Below the pieces are notes generated by a model, which saw only the letters and a list, made by a program, of their open reading frames with translations, had not been told where the DNA came from and searched no databases. From positions 2,542,001 to 2,606,000 of the forward strand of contig JBAJFE010000026.1 in NCBI GenBank assembly GCA_037903355.1: 64,000 nucleotides of DNA. Reading direction: 5' to 3'. Shown piece after piece: positions 56,576 through 64,000 of the stretch (position 1 is the first letter of the stretch; every line of letters starts with the position of its first letter). Both the position numbers and the translations under genes were made by a program. This DNA comes from Trichuris trichiura (Eukaryota; Nematoda; Enoplea; Trichinellida; Trichuridae).

Positions 56576-58080
56576 ATACTATAGCAAGTGTAGGTTGCGC
56601 TAGCATCATTTACCTCCTCTCCTATTGATGATTTTTCGGCTTTGTTCCCCTAGTTATAGCATGACGAGGAGTGGTTTGGTAATAAAATGCAACATCAGAA
56701 AGGCTTTTGATCTGCGCACTACAGTTGAGAGAAAGCGAATGACAACAGGGGTGTTCTATGTTGTCTCCCCACCGGAAATTGAGGCGGCAACTTCAAAGAA
56801 GATCAAGTGGGGATTATTACGTCAGCTGGACAATGGGTAACCTAAGCCATTGTTCACAGTGCACTGATGCACGCGATGCGTATTAGTGAAGGAGTGCTGC
56901 ACACCTGGAAACAGTTGCCCGTTCTGGTAATTGTTTCCAAGTGCGTGCTATAACCGTGCCGGCCATCCTGTCCTGCCCTAGCCTAAGCGTAAACCTTAAC
57001 ATGACACGTGTTCGTTGCTGCTGTTGGGTTTTGCAGTTTTGACCGTGGCGCAAACGGCAAGAAGCATAGCTCAAAGTAACGTTATTTAGCGATCACTGAA
57101 CACGCGAGCAATGAGTAACGCAAAAAGGGAAAAAGCATACGTACTGCTAACGCAGGCGCTCAGCCTGACGAAGGCGACGCGTCGATTTCGCTAGAGGCGC
57201 ATCCGACGGGTTCACTCGGATGTACCTAATCAGGCGGAAGGCGTCAGAGGAAGTAAACGTTAACGCTCGACATACCGTTGACTGTGGCAACAGCTGTGGC
57301 GCTGGCGGCCCATCTGTCGGGGTAGGTGCAGCCGGAGGAGGAGCCTCTCGCTATGCAGCAGTTCCTTGCCGCGTAGGGAAAGCACAGCCGCCTTTTCGTC
57401 TGGCACTGTCTCCTGCAGCCAGTCGATGCCCCTCCGTATATTGCGCCTTCTTTGTGCCACCTTTACGGTGCCTTCATTTGTCGATGGGAAGTTGTCACTA
57501 GATCCCGTGACAGACATAACGCAGAATGAGATTTACCCTGTCTACCAAGGCACGCCTCAGCTCGGACAGTTGACCTGCGATGTTTTTTACGAATTGCTAG
57601 ACGAGGTCTCAGCTTGAACACCTGCATGCCCCATTGCGTTTCCCGTACCTTCAATGCATGCGCAGCTGCTTAATTCCCTCACCATCGCTCTTTCCCAGAA
57701 GTCACTGAACGCATCAGTGACACTTGGAGACGTTATTACGTTGCAGTGTAGCAAAATTCTTCGGCGCTAATCCGTTAGACCGACAACCGGGTCACTGCAT
57801 GAGCCTATTACGTTGCAGTTTAGCAGATTTCTTCGGCGCTAATCCGTTAGACCGATAACCGGGTCACTGAATGTGCCACTGATGCTCCATTGTGCTGGTC
57901 GGCCAACAACTCAACACGTGTTCACTTAACCTGTCGACAGTGTCCCTCCCGTTGTGCCGCTGATGACCTGTTATGTCGCTGTAGAGCGGCAGATTACGCT
58001 ATGAACTAGCCGTCTGACACTTCCGGCACCGCCGTAGCATCATAGACCCGTCTTTGATTATTAGTTAACGACGGTCGTAT
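56576..58080. repeat. Repeat-derived sequence including block B
   Basis: 57530-58045 is the second copy of the 54.3-55.0 kb block. The two tandem ~72-bp units lie at about 57732-57875. 56750-56800 repeats the hAT-flank phrase 'tccccaccggaa(a/g)t(t/g)gaggcggc'. Open frames at 57220-57654 look like overlapping GC-rich artefacts. Confidence 0.6.
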
Positions 58081-58836
58081 TTAATTTGTTCCTGGAGTGC
58101 CCATATCCACCTGGCTTAAAACAACGGCCGGCCCGTCAGGAATCATATCAGCTACAAGTTTGACGCAACTTGTATCGAGACTTCCGCGACGAACACCTTG
58201 TTCGTTCCTACAGGCCGCTTCCGGCTCACGAGTCGCCAATGAAGACATCTCCAGGCGCAGAGATTCAATACTGGAGCTTATCTGCGCAACCAAGCGGTTT
58301 CCAATAGCTTCGGCGATGCCCGTCGGGTGCTCAACAACATCGGGCCGTGGTGATGGATCTGGCGCTGAACGAGAAGACAAGCGGCGGTTGGGCCTCGACG
58401 CGTGCAGGCCCGCCCTGGTCACTAGGCGCCGACGATATCTAACCCTAGTCGTGCGTGTAGGCTCTGACATCGTACGGTGCGTGGACGTACGAGTGCTTCG
58501 CCGATGGGAACACCAACCGTCGATCGTCTCCTGGCTCGAGGCACCAATTTGTTGCCGGTCGAGAGTGCGCTGGTTCTAAGACTGGGCAACAAAGTGACTG
58601 CCACGCGCTGAGAGAGAGCGAGATCAGACCGAGTCGAGAAAAAGGCGACGCTTTACTGCAACCGAAGGAAGCCGTAACGTCCGACTACCCAAGACGAGCG
58701 CGCGTCCAAGAATGAGAAGCAAATCGCGAAGGGAGGTAGCGTTCGCGTACAGGGATGACACGCTGATGAAAAATAGCGTGGGTGCGCCCTTTCAACCTGT
58801 CATGTCCGAACCAACAGGAAAAACTAGTCGGCAACA
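58081..58836 (-). mobile_element. LTR retrotransposon fragment B: 287-bp LTR plus gag-like frame
   Basis: The LTR 58550-58836 starts TGTTGCCGG and ends CGGCAACA, with matching inverted ends. On the minus strand it is followed by an AATTGGTGCC primer-binding-like site, then an Arg-rich gag-like frame (58081-58470, 129 aa, ATG start: MSEPTRTTRVRYRRRL...). No pol follows. It has inserted into a Penelope-like reverse-transcriptase segment, whose remaining part starts at 58837. Confidence 0.75.
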
Positions 58837-58970
58837 GGTGATGAGAAGAAAAGCTTAGGTGCCGTTCCGAGTGAGTTGGTTTCCTATAAACTGTTGTTTT
58901 TAATTTATTTCCTTGTTTAATGACTAAGACATCTAGAAAAGGGAGTTCACAATTATTTTCTTTCTCAATG
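58837..58970 (-). pseudogene. Penelope-like reverse transcriptase fragment
   Basis: The minus frame reads EKENNCELPFLDVLVIK, then TVYRKPTHSERHL and SFSSHH, the conserved segment after the YVDD-containing fingers/palm in Penelope-like RTs (LPFLDV..., YRKPTHTDRYL). It is cut on one side by LTR fragment B and on the other by the 0.4-kb repeat. Confidence 0.85.
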
Positions 58971-60317
58971 ATTCAGAATAAAAATTTTTTGCAGCTTTGC
59001 TACCCGTTCGTTAAAAAAGTTTATTTCCAAACGTTTAACCCGCGGAGCTTTCAGGTCACACCGGGGCCCGTCATCAGCGCTAAGTGCGCCGCCCGTCGGG
59101 TCGGTCATAATGTTAGCAAGCCGCTCCGTCCGACCGACCTTGGCGAGGACCTTAATATGTGTGTACGGGCACGGACAACAAAGAGGGCAACGAGTGGCCG
59201 AGAAGAAAGTAAAGACCTGGAAAGAAGAGAGTTTAAAACCCGTCTGTTTTAAACAGACGGGTATATCGTTTGTATGCTCGTTGTTTATCATTGTTAGTGC
59301 TGCCGCCGTCGTGGAAGGTCGGTTGGGTGCTCGCCGCAAAGTCTGACTGACTAGGTGGGACCAAGGCCGACTTTAGCCTGTTGCACTGCTAGAGCAAGGA
59401 TGTGCCGCTACAACTTACGTTACGAGCGATGCACATCAGCTTGCCGTGACACTGCAGAACAGCGCCGCTCCTCCAGAAGTCGGTCGAACTCCCGGCGGTT
59501 GAAGAGACATTCTGCTTCGCTGGAAAGTACAAGAAGCAGTAGTTCAAGAAACAGAAGCAGCAGTAGAGCCCGTCGATGTCCACCTCGTAGCCCCCCGAAA
59601 AGTGTAGTGCGACGGATTCAACCTCCGAGAAAATGCAAAGCTGTTCAGCCATCGTCGAGCATGCGTCATAAGAGCCCAAGCCTTGCTCGAAGACAACGTT
59701 CACGCCAGCAGCAAACGAAAAGAACTCGCCCTCGACGTGCTTCACCAACTGCTGGTCCCAGAGGGAAAGCAAGAGCGGTTCGCCGACGGATCGGCACACA
59801 GTCATAAATACATGGTCCAAAAAAATCAGTGCAAAAGAACAAGATTCTCAGAGTTATTACTATCCAATCGTCATTTAAGTCTTCTTTTTTTCTCTCCTTG
59901 CTAACGTGTGCGTTATTCAGAATAAAAATTTTTTGCAGCTTTGCTACCCGTTCGTTCAAAAAACGTTTATTTCCAAACGTATAACCCGCGGAGCTTTCGG
60001 GCCACACCGGGGCCCGTCATCAGCGTTAAGTGCGCCGTCCGTCGGGTCGGTCATTATGTTAGCAAGCCGCTCTGTCCGACCGACCTTGGCGAGGACCTTA
60101 ATATGTGTGTGCGGGCAGGGACAACAAAGAGGGCAACGAGTGGCCGAGAAGAAGGTAAAGACCTGGAAAGAAGAGAGTTTAAAACCCGTCTGTTTAAAAC
60201 AGACGGGTATATCGTTTGTATGCTCGTTGTTTATCATTGTTAGTGCTGCCATCGTCGTGGAAGGTCGGTTGGGTGCTCGCCGCAAAGTCTGACTGACTAG
60301 GTGGGACCAAGGCCGAC
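58971..60317 (-). mobile_element. Two 0.4-kb direct repeats with hammerhead-like cores flanking a 543-bp insert
   Basis: 58971-59371 and 59915-60317 are about 95% identical, in the same orientation, starting 'attcagaataaaaattttttgcag' and ending 'ggtgggaccaaggccgac'. Each has a minus-strand core (59048-59077; 59994-60023). The second is better kept: CTGATGA, C, GGGCC, loop, GGCCC, GAAAG. Each also has an internal palindrome of 'aaacccgtctgttt'. The 543 bp between (59372-59914) differ from both. The layout matches tandem Penelope-like pseudo-LTRs, or a retrozyme-like unit (terminal repeats with ribozymes around a short core). The right edge interrupts gag fragment C. Confidence 0.8.
59400..59807 (+). 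CDS. Arg/Ser-rich 135-aa open frame inside the repeat-flanked insert
   Basis: An ATG-initiated frame with RS dipeptides (RRSSRSRSNSRRLKRHSAS, SSSRNRSSSRARR) and a basic Pro-rich tail. It opposes the element orientation, and an equally long minus frame overlaps it, so composition alone could explain it. If real, the product would be a highly basic RNA-binding-like protein. Confidence 0.3.
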   Translation: MCRYNLRYERCTSACRDTAEQRRSSRSRSNSRRLKRHSASLESTRSSSSRNRSSSRARRCPPRSPPKSVVRRIQPPRKCKAVQPSSSMRHKSPSLARRQRSRQQQTKRTRPRRASPTAGPRGKARAVRRRIGTQS

Positions 60318-60909
60318 GGGTCAAGATGGACCTGACGGCTGAGGTCCCCGCCACGGAAAACGGATGGTGGCTGGCCTGCGAGCTCTTCATCAGTTATAGG
60401 TTGGCGGATCTGGTGGGCCCTGTCATCCGTGAGCCTATCCAAGCACACTGCTTTGTGGGCTGTGAAAGGTGCAGTTTGTTGGTCAGCCGTCAGTATGAAG
60501 TTGCGTAGTGTCCCGAGAGTTCCTTCAGTCATCGCACTAAGCGCGAGCTCGAACACGGTTTCTTCGTCATGGACGTGTCGATGTCGAAAGAACAGATCCA
60601 ACCTAGCAAACCAGAGCTCGGGATCCGTGGGTAGGAAAGTGGGAGCGGCCAAAGGTGTGGGGACCGAAGGCTGGGGTGTCCCTGGCCCCGCCGCTGGCAC
60701 GGTGGACGGCGCTGAACAGTTGCCTTTCTTAACCATTTTTCGAACGGGCCACCAATGTAGTAGGACTGTAAGAACTTTACTCAGCAGTTTACTTCCACAC
60801 GCCAGTCAGAATACAATGAACGGCAGTACTCGGTACTCGATAGATGGATATATGTCTTACAGTATCCTTTTCTGAATCTTAAGTAACAAGGGCGGTCGCG
60901 CCCGCTACA
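60194..60909 (-). mobile_element. LTR retrotransposon fragment C: 154-bp LTR plus gag, gypsy type
   Basis: The LTR 60756-60909 begins TGTAG and ends CTACA. On the minus strand it is followed by a primer-binding-like TTGGTGGCCCGTTCG and an ATG gag frame (to 60194, 180 codons). True gag runs to about residue 140: LPTDPELWFARLDLFFRHRHV, ELALSAMTEGTLGTLRNF. The last about 40 residues come from the Penelope-like repeat that truncates it at 60317. Confidence 0.85.
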
Positions 60910-61869
60910 AGGCAAACCGTGAAAAAGTTTGTCTTTTTGTTAACCCATAATATTCTGTATCAGACAACTGTATGATCTACCTTTTAGACTACAACGCTCA
61001 AAATACGGGTCTTGTGGAAAAACGCTTGCTAAATACTGCTTCGCATATATTGTTTCTGAGCACGCCTGTTGGAACCCGCAGTAGGATTTACGGAGCTCGT
61101 AAACGTTGCGGTATGATTCGATTATTCGGTTGCTTGGCGGATTAAACGCTGTCGGTTGTTAAGCGCTCCCCTGACAAACACAACAACTCCATTAACGCTT
61201 TCTTCGTTGTTGGTTTCTGCCAGTAAATTGTGTTTTCTCTTCGTGCTCAGTTTTTCCCATTTTCGGCCATTCCCTTTAATTAAACTCACTTCGTATGTTC
61301 TCCTGACTTACCAGTTTGGAACGATATACAATTAAAAGCATCTGTTACTTTTACGTCGCGCTGATTAAGTAGCAGCAAGCCGTGAGTGACAGCGTGAGTC
61401 CTATCAGCAGTAACAAAAGAAGCTTGATCTTGAAACATGTGGTTAGTACTAATATTTTGCCTCATTATTTTACTTTCAACGTGCAATTGCTGAAGCGCGT
61501 TACGTATTCTTATAGTAATTTCAGATGCAGGAAGAAATGAGCCACAGGGGGATGATTCCTCTTTTCCATAACATAATAATGAGTGGGTGATATCATCAGA
61601 GCGCGTCAAACGTGATGCCATTAAAGTAGGCGTGAGTTACCCTTTCAAACTTTTATACACTACTGTTGAGTACAGGACACGTTCAGGCTCCTACCATTCT
61701 TTTAATCGTTCAAGCACACAAGAGGAAACGGCAAGTTGGCTACCCATACTAAACAACATTCTGAAGTACAACCAACAGTAGTTATCACTCGTCCAATACA
61801 TAGCACTCCTCCCCCTTTCCGAAATCAGGGTCGTTATCTGAATGGCTAAATGACGCAGTGATAAAACGC
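60910..61869. other. Unassigned sequence between retroelement fragments
   Basis: A 111-codon minus frame (61286-61621) is open but shows no recognisable domain. I see no LTR here for the adjacent integrase fragment. Confidence 0.35.
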
Positions 61870-62907
61870 CTAAGTAACGTCACTCGTTGGTAGAACAACG
61901 TCGTTCGTTTCTCTATGACGGAGTTGGTCTACGTGACGCTTCCACAGTTCACCTTGGCTCGTGCGTACTGTGTACAAGCGTTCACCCAAACGGCTAACTA
62001 CTACTGCAGGAATCCACTTTTTCGACTGTTTAAAACATCGTGCAAAGACAAGGGCGTTAACCTGGAAGGTTCTGCCTTTCTTGTGCTCTGGCGACACATC
62101 GTCCTGATGCTGCTTCTTAGGACGGAGTTTGTCCAGAAGTGTAGAGAGACGACGATTATACAGCAATTCTGCCGGACTTTTACCGCTAGCGGTGCATGGA
62201 GTTGTATGCTGTGCAAGCAGCAGACGAGCCAATCGAACATTCCTATCCCCTGAATGTTCTTTCCTCAGCGCTTCTTTAGTGCTCTGGACTAGACTTTCAG
62301 CCTGTCCGTTTGAGGCACGGTGAGATGGCGAGGTGGTCAGGTGCCTGATGCTGTTTGATTTCAAGAACTCTGCGAATTCCACGGAAGTAAACGCAGTTCC
62401 ATTATTGCTCACCAGACAATCTGGTAAGCCATGCGTTGCGAATAAATTGCTCAACGATGAGATGGTAGCCTTGGACGAAACGGTCGGCACAATCTGCACT
62501 TCTACCCATTTTGAGAAAGCGTCAACAACGATGAAGAACATCTTCCCTTGAAACGAACCAAAAAAGTCAACGTGAATTGTTGACCATGGAGCCTCTGCTT
62601 CCGGCCAGCGATTCAAGTTCTTCCTCGGGGAGTCATGACGATTTTGCTGGCAAGGCGAACATGTTTGGACGGCCTTCTCGATATCTTTATTCACTCGTGG
62701 CCACCAAACATAACTACGCGCTATGCTCTTCATTCGTACAATTCCTGGGTGGCTGGCGTGGAGAACGCCACTGTGCAAGTTCTGGCGTTTGACGCATGAA
62801 CACGCTTTACCATTCGGCGAAAGATACTGACTTCGAACGGTTCGATGTAGTCTACTCCGCAATGAGTAAATGCCGGTAAACCGGGAGTCAGACGAAATTT
62901 CGGTCAT
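61870..62907 (-). pseudogene. Ty3/gypsy integrase, 345-codon frame with substituted catalytic residue
   Basis: The HHCC zinc module is intact (LHASHPGIVRMKSIARSYVWWP, then CSPCQQN). The core has HVDFFG (first Asp), then VSNNGTAF, where the second catalytic Asp is expected but Asn is found, and SNGQAESLVQ (Glu). A C-terminal GPY-like region follows (VFARCFKQSKKWIPAVVV). The frame is open, but without the Asp strand transfer should fail. At its 5' end (62904-62907) it abuts a BEL/Pao frame, so this is a join of two different elements. Confidence 0.85.
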
Positions 62908-64000
62908 GCTGCCATCCTTGGTGTCTTGGGGAAGGCGTACAGACGTTTACACTTAAGACATCGGTTCAATATACGTCGTACAATCGTACGTCCCTTTGGT
63001 ATCCAATACAATTTGCGGATTTCGTGGAGAGTACGATCAGCAGAAGCATGTGCCAGGCGGTTGTGCGTATCCCAAATAATTAGCTCAGTCAGGCGATGCG
63101 TTCGTGGCAGTATAATTGGGTGCCGTGAATCCAGCGGTATGAGGGCGTTTTCAAGTCGTCCACCGACACAAAAGATTTGTCTGGCATCGAGAAATGGCGT
63201 GAGTTTGATGAGGCTCGAGTCGGCCGAAAGTTCTCGCTGCCGTCTTAGAGCAGTTACCTCCTTGGAGTAAGCCTGGTTTTGTGCCTTGCGGACCGAAATC
63301 ACAAATGCCTTTTCGATCTCTGTAACATAGATCTACATGATACCCAAGTGACTTTGCTCGACGTCGAGCGCTCGAGCAAAGGCGATTGACATACGCCATT
63401 ATTCGAATAACACGGGTAAGGCGGGAGACCTTACACATCAGAGCCTCGATAGGATCAATATCTTCGTTGATTGAGCCGATCAAATCAGTCGCGTAGACTT
63501 CGGGATCGTCAGCCAGATTCAGTGGCTGGACCACTTGCAGGAGACTCCGCCATAGACTCTGATGCCTTAACAGGAAATCTGGTCCAGTATAAAAGAGATG
63601 ATATGACCCCGGATCGGCGGGCTTCAGCCCTCTGCTACAACAATGAGCGGGATTCTGCCGACCTGGTACGTGATGGCATTGCGTGGGTTTTGAATATTCG
63701 TGTATTTCAGCAATACGATTACGTACGTTGGTGTGGAAACGATAGGTCGTAGACGAGACCCAGCGGAGGACAGTCGTCAAGTCGACATGAAAATGCATGT
63801 CATCAATTTCGATACGCAACTCTTCGCGTATCGTAACTGCTAATCGAAGTGCCATGAGTGCTCCATTAAGTTCCATGCGCGGCATGGCAATTGGCTTCAG
63901 AGGGGCAACTTTCGATTTTGCCATAACGAACGACACATGAAAACCGTTTACGGTTTCAAAGCGTAGGAAAGCAACTGCACCAAGCCCGATCTCTGATGCG
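62904..64000 (-). pseudogene. BEL/Pao RNase H and integrase N-terminal region, partial at window end
   Basis: 63151 to the window end carries the BEL/Pao RNase H region (ASEIGLGAVAFLRF, FVMAKSKVAPLKP, MPRMELNGALMAL, TVLRWV, HVPGRQNPAH). 62904-63302, in another frame, carries the integrase zinc region (FCVGGRLENALIPLDSRHPIILP, THNRLAHA, IPKGRTIVRRILNRCLKCKR). A frameshift near 63290 separates them. The DDE core of this BEL element is missing, replaced by the gypsy integrase. The reverse transcriptase would lie beyond 64000. Confidence 0.85.

Noticed and set aside
57220..57654. Overlapping GC-rich frames on both strands
   Set aside because: They lie in repeat-derived DNA, have three mutually exclusive frames of similar length and no domain.

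Overview
The window is eukaryotic and looks metazoan. It carries split genes for animal house-keeping and developmental proteins: PAX, a SOCS-box ankyrin protein, TRAP-alpha, a sorting nexin, serine palmitoyltransferase, Phe-tRNA synthetase beta and a Ly-6-like secreted protein. Most introns are only about 48-60 bp, with GT/AG ends and T-rich acceptors. Short introns, a Ly-6/ET-type protein, a mariner element and Penelope-like retroelements together suggest a nematode, possibly a clade I (Trichuris/Trichinella-like) species. That assignment is an inference, not a demonstrated fact. Many coding regions are split into exons too short to stand out as single open frames. I rebuilt them by hand, requiring phase-consistent GT-AG junctions and family-like protein sequence.

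Gene-rich half (1-27.9 kb): a Ly-6-like secreted protein (-); a 996-bp mariner remnant; a 73-aa unknown (+); a ZFYVE19/ANCHR homologue (-); intronless TRAP-alpha (-); an SLIRP-like mitochondrial RRM protein (+); a long gene-poor stretch (10-16 kb) leading to a PAX1/9-type paired-domain gene (+); a 13-exon SNX5/6 sorting nexin (-); an 11-exon serine palmitoyltransferase subunit 2 (+) with one GC-AG intron; and a GPR1/FUN34/YaaH-family transporter (-), which is unexpected in an animal. The genes are functionally unrelated and there is no operon-like packing. Endosome/ESCRT (SNX, ANCHR) and ER (TRAP-alpha, SPT) functions both recur.

Middle (28-49.7 kb): mostly decayed repeats, with one large gene. 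Phe-tRNA synthetase beta starts at 36604, but its second exon lies 5.6 kb away, and the intron is full of retroelement debris. The recurrent repeat family has tails with a hammerhead-ribozyme-like core (CTGANGA, stem, GAAA), often as head-to-head inverted pairs (15.8, 33.2, 44.9 and 47.6-48.4 kb). A GIY-YIG endonuclease fragment (47.9-48.3 kb) and a reverse-transcriptase fragment (58.8-59.0 kb) identify the source as Penelope-like elements. Very long trinucleotide arrays (42.35, 45.84-46.79, 48.64 kb) lie in or next to these tails.

Right end (49.8-64 kb): an intact ankyrin/SOCS-box gene, then a graveyard of minus-strand retroelements. It holds a hAT transposase fragment, three LTR-plus-gag fragments, a Penelope-like segment with two 0.4-kb direct repeats around a 0.54-kb insert, a gypsy integrase with a substituted catalytic residue, and a BEL/Pao RNase H/integrase fragment running off the window end.
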